64,000 nt of DNA, taken from assembly GCF_002897295.1 (NCBI RefSeq), contig NZ_BEXF01000023.1, positions 39,740 to 103,739 on the forward strand, given 5' to 3'. Below, piece after piece: positions 54,439 to 62,673 of the stretch. The stretch comes from Brevibacillus reuszeri (lineage in GTDB: Bacteria > Bacillota > Bacilli > Brevibacillales > Brevibacillaceae). The position numbers and the translations under genes are program-made. Each line of letters opens with the position of its first letter. Within the stretch, counting starts at the first letter, position 1. The notes beneath the pieces were generated by a model that was given only the letters and a program-made list of their open reading frames with translations, did not search any database and was not told where the DNA came from.

Positions 54439-54548
54439 AACTCAGTTTCGGTTTTGTCAGGAAATTTCGTTTATCTTGCATTGATTTCACCGTGGTGATC
54501 TCAATTACCAGATAGCGAAGTCTCCTGATTGTGAACGTGAAACTGAGT
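54439..54548 (+). ncRNA. Structured RNA candidate, part 2
   Basis: Stem ACTCAGTTTC / GAAACTGAGT (10 bp) encloses CAGGA / TCCTG and the hairpin TCACC-GT-GGTGA. Same strand and region as part 1, between leader C and the terminator at 54650-54700. Confidence 0.5.
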
Positions 54549-54649
54549 GTAAATCTCAGGTTCATTTCTAATCATTATCTATGGATAGATGATGAAAAGG
54601 AAGACCTCTAGATTCGAGAATGATTCTATCTTTCCAAGTAGTTTCTATG

Positions 54650-54700
54650 AAGCAGATATCCTAAATGCCGAGTGCATGATTAGGGTATCTGCTTTTTTTA
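54650..54700 (+). terminator. Terminator before the 54727 gene
   Basis: AGCAGATATCCTAA / TTAGGGTATCTGCT followed by T7, 27 bp ahead of the next start. It closes the structured RNA region and may attenuate the gene after it. Confidence 0.85.
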
Positions 54701-54726
54701 TAGATAAATTCTATGGAGGTGTAGTC

Positions 54727-55707
54727 ATGAATTGGCTGAAGAAAAAATTACCGTCTAAAGAGTCCTTTTTAGCTTTCTATGCAACAATGTACTCGTTAAC
54801 ATTAATTGCCCTACTGGTTTACACGATTTTTTCTCAGAGAGGTGCATTCGAGAAAATCATTTTGTTTATTGTGGTTGTGATCATGGCGTTAAAGTTACCA
54901 ACTCCGGATGCCAATAATCACGATCAAAAAGCGAAAAAGAAAAAAGCCATTCATCCCAAAACAGCTTTACAAGATGGTAATCAAGGGAAAAAGAAAAGAA
55001 AGCGTCGTAAACGTACATCAACAAAGAAAGTAATTGCTAGTAAGCAAATAACAATCGATACGCTACACATTGAACCTAAAGTAAGCCAAAAAACACCCCA
55101 TGAGGAGGTAATGAATAACCCCGCTCCAAAAACAATCAAACCACTGTCGGCTCCCATTCACGAGTTAACGCAGAGTCGAAAAATGAAGCAACCACAAAAA
55201 CATACAAAAGAGCATTCAAACAATCAGCCCAATCAAAAGTTATCAAAAGTAGAAACACACGAAGTAAAGCAGCTCTCTCATAATTCGATTGTGAAAGATG
55301 ATGCTATTCAAATAGATGAGATCGAAACGATGGATCTTGCAAGAGAACCAGAAAATATAGATCTGATACTAAGTACCTTACGTTCCAGGGTAGCTGCAAA
55401 TGTTGAGACGGATCGCATTGTAGATATTACCCATATGCGAGAACATAAGGGGAATTGGGACGCTAATGACTTAAGTATACAAGGTTTTGATTCTGTAACA
55501 GGTCATCCGACCAGTATCACAGTGAAATGTGTATCTTTTCAAAGCGATGTCGCCCGCTTAGCAGATAAACATGGCGAATATAGATGGGTGAAAATGCCTG
55601 AAGACTTTTGTAATACAGAACTAGTAAGTGGTCAAGATTTTGAAGTACAGCTTATTAAATTCGGTAGTAAATACCGAGCTTTAAAAGTCAAAAAGCTTGT
55701 GTGTTAA
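54727..55707 (+). CDS. Membrane protein with basic linker, unknown
   Basis: The product has 326 residues from ATG 54727 (TATGGAGGTG upstream; the longer ORF from 54589 runs through the terminator). Two membrane helices (~20-36 and ~43-58) are followed by a very basic, disordered linker and a C-terminal ~110-residue domain (SIQGFDSVTGHPTSITVKCV ... VQLIKFGSKYRALKVKKL). The role may relate to the nearby pilin-like gene. Not recognised. Confidence 0.6.
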   Translation: MNWLKKKLPSKESFLAFYATMYSLTLIALLVYTIFSQRGAFEKIILFIVVVIMALKLPTPDANNHDQKAKKKKAIHPKTALQDGNQGKKKRKRRKRTSTKKVIASKQITIDTLHIEPKVSQKTPHEEVMNNPAPKTIKPLSAPIHELTQSRKMKQPQKHTKEHSNNQPNQKLSKVETHEVKQLSHNSIVKDDAIQIDEIETMDLAREPENIDLILSTLRSRVAANVETDRIVDITHMREHKGNWDANDLSIQGFDSVTGHPTSITVKCVSFQSDVARLADKHGEYRWVKMPEDFCNTELVSGQDFEVQLIKFGSKYRALKVKKLVC

Positions 55708-55734
55708 ATTGGGGGAAAGAATCCCCCCTTCAAA
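55706..55734 (+). terminator. Intrinsic terminator
   Basis: TGGGGGA / TCCCCCC hairpin followed by TTCAAATGG; the T run is poor. Confidence 0.45.
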
Positions 55735-55846
55735 TGGGTTCATTTACTAAATGAATCGATTTGAGAGGGAGAGCATCTTCTCATAAAAGGATAAGGGGGA
55801 ATCTGATAAAATTTGTAATATTCAGGGTAAGAGCAGCACTTTTGTA

Positions 55847-55884
55847 TTGTAGTCTTTACCTACTTTTTGATATATTAGAGTAGG
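55847..55884 (+). promoter_or_regulatory. Promoter overlapped by dyad
   Basis: -35 TTGTAG and -10 TATATT, 18 bp apart; CCTACT (55859) and AGTAGG (55879) form a dyad enclosing the -10. A repressor site is likely; the RRNPP-like regulator at 56906 is a candidate. Confidence 0.5.
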
Positions 55885-55931
55885 CACGTATTCATTAAAG
55901 AAAACTAACTTTCCGAATAGGAGTGTGCCAA

Positions 55932-56486
55932 ATGATAAAGGAAAACGTGAACAATGACATTGTAAATGTAGTCCCTGTACAAGGAATGTTTAACTTAGTA
56001 GCACCAGCGTCTTATGTCGTTGAGATGATTAAGGATACTGCTAACAACCTATGCTTACTAAACATTCAGCATCAGCATTTAGTGGAGAAAGCTGAGCAGA
56101 TTCATCAAATCGTAAACTCCCCATACGTAACATACATTTTTGAGATTGATCCAAGTCAAGAAAACGTGATCGCGAGTATTGAGGTAATACTAAAGGCGCC
56201 AACAGTTTTAGAGTATAAACGGATTGTTACAAACCTTACTAAGATTTTTGCACCTTCCTCCCAAATCATGATTGATGTTAATGGTGAAGGAGTATCCCTA
56301 CGAGGAAAAGTAGCCTTGCCACTCATGCACTTTAGTGAGCAGACAAAAATACTTGAGAGCAATCAATTCATTATGGCGACCTATCTACCAGTTCAATTTC
56401 AAGCGAATAAAAGGTTTTATGTAAATGTAGTAGATGGAGAAATCAATGGATATACGAGTGTGACGGTAGGTGAAAAAAATCAATGA
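55932..56486 (+). CDS. Unknown protein, paralog-like to 58476
   Basis: The product has 184 residues (ATG 55932, AGGAGTG upstream). The C-terminal part (NQFIMATYLPVQFQANKRFYV) resembles the C terminus of the 58476 protein (NSYVMTTYLPKVMKHGARYHI). Both proteins have similar length and gene setting, so distant paralogs are likely. Its stop overlaps the pilin-like gene start. Confidence 0.55.
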   Translation: MIKENVNNDIVNVVPVQGMFNLVAPASYVVEMIKDTANNLCLLNIQHQHLVEKAEQIHQIVNSPYVTYIFEIDPSQENVIASIEVILKAPTVLEYKRIVTNLTKIFAPSSQIMIDVNGEGVSLRGKVALPLMHFSEQTKILESNQFIMATYLPVQFQANKRFYVNVVDGEINGYTSVTVGEKNQ

Positions 56487-56848
56487 AAAAGAAAATAGCT
56501 GCAATACTTCTGATTGCATTTGTAGTTATGGTATCCATCTATTCAACAGCCCTTGGTGCATCAAAATCAGAAAACGATGCCCTTATCGAGAAAGTATCTG
56601 GACAGAAACCTGGGGAATTAAACATTACTGATGTTGCAGATGAAGCGACGATCGATTCGGGAATCGCAATTGCAACTGTAGCCTCAAAATTTTGCGTACT
56701 GATTTTCTTCTGCGCCATTCTCATTCAATTGTTTGGTAAAGTCATTCAGCACCCTGGTTATTCAAAATGGTCGAGGCTTCTCATTGGTGGAACGATTATG
56801 GGTTTTATAATCATCAGGACTGCACCCATTGTCTTATATGGAATGTAG
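56483..56848 (+). CDS. Second pilin-like (VirB2-type) protein
   Basis: The product has 121 residues. Signal peptide (~1-26, TALGA), then two hydrophobic helices (~68-88 and ~97-115) separated by a short basic loop (HPGYSKWSR), the VirB2-type layout. ATG overlaps the preceding stop by 4 bases. Possibly a variant pilin or channel component. Confidence 0.55.
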   Translation: MKKKIAAILLIAFVVMVSIYSTALGASKSENDALIEKVSGQKPGELNITDVADEATIDSGIAIATVASKFCVLIFFCAILIQLFGKVIQHPGYSKWSRLLIGGTIMGFIIIRTAPIVLYGM

Positions 56849-56905
56849 TGAATTCGAAGGAAACTTCCTACAACGAGGTTTCCTTTTTTCCTAAGGAGGT
56901 AAGTG

Positions 56906-58252
56906 ATGATAGATCCTGGTCATCAAAAAGATCTTGTCGACATGATTTGGGAGAGAATGGCGCACTTGGGATATAAGCAGCTCCATTTGACACAAAAAAT
57001 AAACGAGATTGCACTGAAGCAAGGATCTGAAAATACTTACGACAACGCTACAGTACATAACATTCTCAAAAAGAATAGGGGAATGAGTCTTGCATTTCTA
57101 ATGATTGTAACGGAAGCTCTCGGATTTGTAGAAGGTGAATTTTTCCCTGAGTATATTAATCAGTATCTTATCGTCGAGCACCCTTCAAAAACGCAAGTAT
57201 CTAAACAAAAGCTAAATAAGTTCATCAATCTGTGTATTGATAAAGGGCTGTATGAATATTGTAGATTGGTCGTCGACAAGGTGAAGATAATTGATGATCC
57301 CCCAATAGCAATTTTAAAAGGAATTGCAGAAAAGTTGGAGAAAATTGGACAACTAGACAGCGCCATTTACACTTATTCCATTATTACGAGTTTAGTTGAC
57401 TTCAAATTAGGTGAAAATGCACAAATTCATATTAAAAAATTTATCCTTCAGATGGAATTGGGGATGAGCAAAGCGTATGAAAGTGCCGTAGAGTTAGGGG
57501 TTTACGCCACCTATATGGACGATGAGATATTGAAACAGAGGGCTTATGGCCTCTTAATTTCAACCTACTATTTGCTGGATGATTGGGAGAAAGTCTACTT
57601 GTACTGTGACGAACAACTAAAGCTTGTTTCAATTAAAAACTCGGGTCAATTATTAGAGACATTGGTTTATAAAATTTATGCAGCACGTAAAAAACGTGAT
57701 TACAAGACTGCACTAGAATTAATTGATCAATATCAAAAGGCCCTAGGTGTAAAACAAAGTAAATGGACAATGATTCTCCGATTAATTATCCATGTAGAAA
57801 TGGGGGATCAAGGAGCACTTAATCAGCTGCTTCAACTCATTAAAAACTACCCTCCCAGAGAAAATTCTACCGATAGAGTAGAATATATTCCATTTCTATG
57901 CCTACCGATAATTCTGTCTGCATTTGTGAAGCAAAGCTTACTAGAGCGGGTACCAGGCTTTATGGAAGAGTTTAATACAGAGATAACTTTGTTGCTGGAG
58001 CAGGATAATCTATTGGACATAAAACACATTTACGCTTTCTTGATTGCCCGAGCTGACTACAATTTTCTAATAGGTAATACGTCCCAAGGGTTGGATGATG
58101 TCATCCAAGCAATAAATTGCACATTGATATTAAAGTCCCAAACTCTATTTGCGCTAGCTGTATGTAAATTTAGTACATATACAACCTGTGCATTACCTCA
58201 TCAAAAGTCAAAATTTGTAGAACTATGCACTACAGCTAGCAAAACTTTTTAG
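56906..58252 (+). CDS. RRNPP-type HTH-TPR regulator
   Basis: The product has 448 residues. An N-terminal XRE-like HTH (~10-65, LHLTQKINEIALKQG ... ATVHNILKKNRGM) is followed by ~370 residues of helical repeats. This is the layout of RRNPP peptide-pheromone receptors. ATG 56906 with AAGGAGGT 6 bases upstream is preferred over GTG 56903. No obvious pheromone-precursor gene with a signal peptide follows. Confidence 0.65.
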   Translation: MIDPGHQKDLVDMIWERMAHLGYKQLHLTQKINEIALKQGSENTYDNATVHNILKKNRGMSLAFLMIVTEALGFVEGEFFPEYINQYLIVEHPSKTQVSKQKLNKFINLCIDKGLYEYCRLVVDKVKIIDDPPIAILKGIAEKLEKIGQLDSAIYTYSIITSLVDFKLGENAQIHIKKFILQMELGMSKAYESAVELGVYATYMDDEILKQRAYGLLISTYYLLDDWEKVYLYCDEQLKLVSIKNSGQLLETLVYKIYAARKKRDYKTALELIDQYQKALGVKQSKWTMILRLIIHVEMGDQGALNQLLQLIKNYPPRENSTDRVEYIPFLCLPIILSAFVKQSLLERVPGFMEEFNTEITLLLEQDNLLDIKHIYAFLIARADYNFLIGNTSQGLDDVIQAINCTLILKSQTLFALAVCKFSTYTTCALPHQKSKFVELCTTASKTF

Positions 58253-58310
58253 TTCGATTATTGTATCAATAGAGAAAATACTGTCACATCGTGTCGAAAT
58301 GCGCGAAATA

Positions 58311-58344
58311 TTGTCATTTTTCCTAAGTCCAAGAAAAATGACAA
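58311..58344. promoter_or_regulatory. 12-bp inverted repeat, operator candidate
   Basis: TTGTCATTTTTC / GAAAAATGACAA in the gap after the regulator gene and before the 58476 gene, overlapping a possible -35 (ATGACA). No T run, so an operator is more likely than a terminator. Confidence 0.55.
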
Positions 58345-58475
58345 ACCATGATATCATTACTATTGCACTGGTAATAAAGTTCTACAAATGGGTGCTGGAG
58401 GAAACGTTTCAACTATTTTGTATCTGTTTGGTAAAGGAATTTGTTATCGGATATCGTATCGCAGAGGTGACATAA

Positions 58476-59114
58476 ATGAGTGAATTACTAGATGGATTAC
58501 GAAAAATGCATAGAGATGAATCTCATTTAATACGAGGGGCTCGTATTACAATACAGATTCAACTATTTCGAGACAGATCAAAATATACTCTTAAGTTTTT
58601 TAGTACGAAATCTGAAGAAGACCTACCCATTGAAAATCACATCATCGATAAGAACCTAGAAGAGATAGTTCTTGCTTTAAAAGAAGTAGGAAGCCTTATT
58701 AATGGAAAGGATGAAAATACGATAACAACATTTGATTTCGATGATGATGGCCGACTTTCATCGATTGAACATGAGTTTATCTCTGGTTTTAAAACTCTAA
58801 CTATGTATCGCCATAATACTAGAAGAATTCTTAAGAATGTAATCCCACAAGGATTAGTTGAAGTTGTAATTGGACCACTTGGAAGAGTAACATATCCCGT
58901 ACATGCGGAATATGCAGGTTCCTTTAAAATAAAGGGCTTTAGAGTTGTAACCGAAACTAAGGAAGATGAGCAAATCGTTCAAATGAATAGTTATGTCATG
59001 ACAACATATCTACCGAAAGTCATGAAACATGGTGCCAGGTATCATATATACACAGTAGATGATTCATTAGACTCTCCAATTGAAATTCCTCCTGCTAGGT
59101 TTTTCAACTCCTAA
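58476..59114 (+). CDS. Unknown protein, paralog-like to 55932
   Basis: The product has 212 residues. Mixed alpha/beta, with a C-terminal TYLP...GARYHIYTVDD segment similar to the 55932 protein. GCAGAGGTG upstream of the ATG. Function unknown. Confidence 0.55.
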   Translation: MSELLDGLRKMHRDESHLIRGARITIQIQLFRDRSKYTLKFFSTKSEEDLPIENHIIDKNLEEIVLALKEVGSLINGKDENTITTFDFDDDGRLSSIEHEFISGFKTLTMYRHNTRRILKNVIPQGLVEVVIGPLGRVTYPVHAEYAGSFKIKGFRVVTETKEDEQIVQMNSYVMTTYLPKVMKHGARYHIYTVDDSLDSPIEIPPARFFNS

Positions 59115-59121
59115 TCAAAAG

Positions 59122-59150
59122 AACGAACCAAAAAATGGTTCGTTTTTTTG
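59122..59150 (+). terminator. Intrinsic terminator
   Basis: AACGAACCA / TGGTTCGTT stem followed by a T run. Confidence 0.85.
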
Positions 59151-59246
59151 AATACCGTCGAATTTCGTCTTATGGTTATAATTGCCTAGAATTACGAAAA
59201 CATGGTAGTATTTGATAAAGTAATTAAAAAGGGAGTACACAATATA

Positions 59247-60086
59247 ATGTCAGTTAATCCCTTCAAAAGTAACAATCTCGATGAGTATCAAAGTTACTTA
59301 TTGGATCTTAAATTAAGTGAAGAAACGGTACAATATTACATTGCTGAAGCCAAAAGGTTCACTGAGTGGTTAGATAAAAATAGTGGACACGAAACATTTA
59401 AAAGCTGTCTTAACGATTATAATTTTTATATAGAAAATAGGTTTTCGAAATCAGTAATTCCCAAAAAGAAGTCAGCTATAAATTCGTTTGTTGAATTTTT
59501 ATCAAATAGTAATTTGAATTTAATTGATAATAGTATTGAATTGAAAAATCCTATAATATTTCCATATACTAAGAAAGAATTAGAATTTTTAAAAGCAATC
59601 ATGCTTGCAGCCGGTAACAATATTACAAGACAGAGAAATTTATTAGTTGTAGAATTAGGTCTTCAGGGTTTATCAATGAAAGAGATTACTCATATTAGAG
59701 TTAATCAATTTGACTTTGAAAAAAATGAAATACAATTATCTGATAGATGTATAAAAATGCTTCATGCCGAGCAATTGTTACGTTATTATAAGGAATGGAT
59801 GGCAATCATTAGAGAAGAAAATGGAGGTGAAATTAGTTTATTAATTACTCCTTTACATGATGTTCATAAGCCATTACGAAGTTCTGTCATACATAAATGG
59901 TTTGAATTAATCACTCAACTTGGAGGAGTAAAAGTAACTCTCGAACGACTTAATTTAACATTTTTACATACACTTATCGTCAGAGGATGTACAGATATTG
60001 ATCTACTAAGCCAACTAGGTCCACATTTAAAGAAGCAATTACCTGTGTATATAGATATCTATCGAAAGCAATTAAGAGAGGAATAA
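59247..60086 (+). CDS. Tyrosine-recombinase-like protein, active site degenerate
   Basis: The product has ~279 residues. An N-terminal SAM-like helical domain (LDEYQSYLLDLKLSEETVQYYI ... KKSAINSFVEFL) and a C-terminal catalytic-like domain follow the family layout. First-Arg context reads LGLQGLSMKEITHIRVNQFDF (Arg to Gln). The HxxR box reads LNLTFLHTL, and the LGH motif reads LGPH. Only a Tyr near the end (VYIDIYRK) is kept. It is probably non-catalytic. Codons are more AT-rich than its neighbours. GGGAG upstream of ATG 59247; 59202 is a possible alternative start. Confidence 0.65.
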   Translation: MSVNPFKSNNLDEYQSYLLDLKLSEETVQYYIAEAKRFTEWLDKNSGHETFKSCLNDYNFYIENRFSKSVIPKKKSAINSFVEFLSNSNLNLIDNSIELKNPIIFPYTKKELEFLKAIMLAAGNNITRQRNLLVVELGLQGLSMKEITHIRVNQFDFEKNEIQLSDRCIKMLHAEQLLRYYKEWMAIIREENGGEISLLITPLHDVHKPLRSSVIHKWFELITQLGGVKVTLERLNLTFLHTLIVRGCTDIDLLSQLGPHLKKQLPVYIDIYRKQLREE

Positions 60087-60186
60087 TGGCATCCTTTAGT
60101 CATTTAACAGGACGTGGTATAATTAACTTGTCACAATTACGGGGCACAGTACTTTAATTTCTTATGTTGTCAGGAGGAGAGCTTTA

Positions 60187-60504
60187 ATGCCAGCTCAGAA
60201 ACCTATTAAATTTTATCTCACTCAATTAGAGCATATCATTGAGGATGAAGATTCGGACAGAACTACAATTTTTAGAACTTTATCCAAAGATGATATAACT
60301 CATATTGAAAATCTAGGTGAAGCCCCATATAAAAGGTTTGTTAAAAGAGAGCAGAAAGAAATATTAAAAAATGATTTAGATAAATACCCTCCGTTAGTTG
60401 ATGTTGAATTGTTAATTGAGGAAAATGTTGTATCTGAAAACTCATTACTTGACGATAAATGGTTTAGTCAATTAATAACGATGTGTAATTTGAAAACAAA
60501 TTAA
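60187..60504 (+). CDS. Unknown 105-aa protein
   Basis: Acidic, helical, no recognised motif. CAGGAGGAGAG upstream of ATG. Co-directional with the recombinase-like gene and similarly AT-rich. Confidence 0.5.
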   Translation: MPAQKPIKFYLTQLEHIIEDEDSDRTTIFRTLSKDDITHIENLGEAPYKRFVKREQKEILKNDLDKYPPLVDVELLIEENVVSENSLLDDKWFSQLITMCNLKTN

Positions 60505-60514
60505 TAAGAGGCAC

Positions 60515-60575
60515 GGAAACACCGCGCAAACTCACTCAGCTTTTATTCTGCTGAGAGAGTTTGCGCTTTTTTATT
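60515..60575 (+). promoter_or_regulatory. GGAAACACC leader with terminator, 60598 gene
   Basis: GGAAACACC (60515-60523) leads into GCGCAAACTC...CTCAGC / GCTGAG...GAGTTTGCGC and a T6 run, 25 bp ahead of ATG 60598. Same design as at 28051 and 61861. Confidence 0.75.
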
Positions 60576-60597
60576 TATAAATTTGAGGAGGTTTGAA

Positions 60598-61269
60598 ATG
60601 GATATTTCCAAAATGATATCGAATTTGTTACCTAAAGAGGAAAGCTTTTTAATGTGGAACGAAACGTATAAACATGTTTTAAACAGGATGAGAGAACTAC
60701 AGCAGTTGTTAAAGGAACCAATAAAACCGGTAGTCGTAGAAACGTTATTTCAAATCATAGAGTCGGATATTAGTCATTTAACACAAGCAAGCAAGGATCT
60801 TAATGACAAAACTAACTATAAAGAGAAGATAGCCCTTTTAGAGAAAAACTTAAAAGTACTTCAAGAAAGCTATATAGTCTCTCAAGCCACGGTTAATAAG
60901 AGACAAATGATAAAAGTCAGTATTGATCCAGGATATTTACCACTTGATAAAATGCGTGCAATGAAGAAATTGATTTCAAATGAACAATTGAAACTAGGGA
61001 CAATACCAAGTACTTTTACCGATAGTGGTTTGGTAAATGCACTGTCCATAGATTTAAATGAGTTGACTGAAAGGCAGCGAAATGCACTGTTTACATGCCT
61101 TGTTAGTGCCATAGACAGTGATTTGGATAGAGGAATTGAATCGATCCGCTTGTTCATAGAAAACTATGAAATGAACTTGAATAGTCCTCTGACATATTTT
61201 GAGCAGTATATGGTTTTACTGATGATTGACTTACTCATATATAGCGAAAAAAAGGAGAGCGCCTTATAA
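60598..61269 (+). CDS. Unknown helical protein
   Basis: The product has 223 residues from ATG 60598 (GAGGAGG upstream). It is mostly helical, with no recognised motif. The last 6 bases overlap the convergent 61264 gene. Confidence 0.5.
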   Translation: MDISKMISNLLPKEESFLMWNETYKHVLNRMRELQQLLKEPIKPVVVETLFQIIESDISHLTQASKDLNDKTNYKEKIALLEKNLKVLQESYIVSQATVNKRQMIKVSIDPGYLPLDKMRAMKKLISNEQLKLGTIPSTFTDSGLVNALSIDLNELTERQRNALFTCLVSAIDSDLDRGIESIRLFIENYEMNLNSPLTYFEQYMVLLMIDLLIYSEKKESAL

Positions 61270-61761
61270 AGGCATGCTCTCCTTACGTTGATAAAACTCC
61301 TCAAGTCCTGGAATGATAAATACCTTCTTCTTTTGAGAATTATCGACCCGTAGGTACCTGTAGATCAGTAACTCAGCTAGTGCCTCTGTAACCTTTGTTT
61401 TACTTAAGTTGAATCGTTTTACAATGTGGCCAACATTCACCACAAGCGAAGCTGAATCCTTCATCTTCGCCTGATAACAAAGGTATGAAAAGACGACAAC
61501 CGTGTAGTAGGATAGCTCTTCATATAAAAACGGAACTGCGAAACCGTTAGACTCATTTGCGCTATTCGTTATTTTAGTACCAGCTGCTGTATTTATGGAA
61601 CCGTTGATATGAGCTCCCATTGAAAACCCTACAAACGTGGCATATTCGCTTAAATTCCTAGTATCAATTAACTTTATACTTTGGTCATTTAGAAAAAAAT
61701 AGGTCTCCTTGGAGTTAACGAGGTTCATAGGTGTGATGAGTTGAGAAAAAGTAAGAGGCAT
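61264..61761 (-). CDS. Winged-helix DNA-binding protein
   Basis: The product has 165 residues. Residues ~100-160 form a winged helix (VVNVGHIVKRFNLSKTKVTEALAELLIYRYLRVD). The N-terminal ~70 residues look beta-rich. ATG 61761 lies downstream of the third GGAAACACC leader. Regulator or replication protein; unclear. Confidence 0.55.
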   Translation of the reverse strand: MPLTFSQLITPMNLVNSKETYFFLNDQSIKLIDTRNLSEYATFVGFSMGAHINGSINTAAGTKITNSANESNGFAVPFLYEELSYYTVVVFSYLCYQAKMKDSASLVVNVGHIVKRFNLSKTKVTEALAELLIYRYLRVDNSQKKKVFIIPGLEEFYQRKESMPL

Positions 61762-61811
61762 ACTTAAAAGCCACCTTTCAAATGATATTAGATTTTGTAT
61801 TCGCTGTGAAA

Positions 61812-61861
61812 TAAAAAAGGATAGGCACCTTTAATAAAAGGATGCCTACCCCGGTGTTTCC
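61812..61861 (-). promoter_or_regulatory. GGAAACACC leader with terminator, 61761 gene
   Basis: Minus strand: GGAAACACC (61861-61853), then GGTAGGCATCC / GGATAGGCACC stem and TTTTTT, ending 50 bp ahead of the 61761 start. Third member of the motif family. I see no supported gene in 61862-62159. Confidence 0.7.
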
Positions 61862-62159
61862 GCAGCAGCGTTCTTACTGTTATCTATCTTCGACTAATGT
61901 AAATACTACATTATTGGAGCCATTGATACAAGATGAACGAATGTTTTAATGAAACAATCATCCGACTCTTAAACTGAGATCTAGTTTTTCATCGAAGAAA
62001 AAAGGGGTAGGGCCCCTGAAAGTACTCATAGCATTCGAGAATGCGATCGCTGGTAGGAGAAGCGACAGACGATTAAGGGTAAATCGAATTATCAACTTTC
62101 GAAGCAAGTGTATACTATCGTTCATTTCATCACCTGATCCTTTCCATTAATATTCTGCA

Positions 62160-62258
62160 TTATGAGCGGATAATAATTTGGCCAAAAGCAAATTGTTTCT
62201 TCAAGGCTTGTAGTCTCTGTATCTTTGAAATTGCAAGGATTACTTGTTTTCTGTTCAT
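62160..62258 (-). CDS. 32-aa basic peptide
   Basis: A short ORF (MNRKQVILAISKIQRLQALKK...) is preceded by CGGAGGTGTAGTTA. It is a basic amphipathic helix. Its own promoter and leader E lie upstream. A longer ORF in another frame (62122-62307) lacks a good start. It may be a regulatory peptide. Confidence 0.45.
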   Translation of the reverse strand: MNRKQVILAISKIQRLQALKKQFAFGQIIIRS

Positions 62259-62284
62259 TAACTACACCTCCGTATTTTGAATAC

Positions 62285-62449
62285 AAAAAAGCCATTTGGC
62301 GACACACCCAAATAAGGATGTGTAAGCCAAACGGCTTGTGCTTTCAATACCGAGTACTCCCGGATAGGTCGTTACGTCAACATGACAAAAATAACAAGTT
62401 GAAAAAGAATTGCTTGCAATCAGTATAACATAGGATGAATCGAATGCAA
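62285..62449 (-). promoter_or_regulatory. Promoter and AGCC-N4-GGCT leader with terminator (E)
   Basis: Minus strand: -35 TTGCAT (62449-62444), 16-bp spacer, -10 TATACT (62427-62422). Then AAGCC-GTTT-GGCTT (62337-62324), whose AGCCGTTTGGC also pairs with GCCAAATGGCT and TTTTTT (to 62285). Next gene is the 32-aa peptide. The stretch 62450-62673 holds no gene. Confidence 0.7.
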
Positions 62450-62673
62450 TTGAATTTAATCAAATACGAAGAACAACACGATTAGTTAACATAATAAATG
62501 CTATGTAAACAAATAATTGCGTGCTGAATGAATAGTATGATGAGTATTTTGTTTTTATCATTTACTACTTATTAAATATATAGTAAACTTCATTGTAATA
62601 ACATTCCTTGTTTATTTAATTAAAGGTAAATAATAAAAATAAGATTGTTACTATGTGAGTTAAGGAGGAACAG

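Noticed and set aside
58337..58474. 44-codon ORF as a pheromone precursor for the RRNPP-like regulator
   Set aside because: No ribosome binding site, no hydrophobic signal peptide with polar pro-region, and its start lies inside the inverted repeat.
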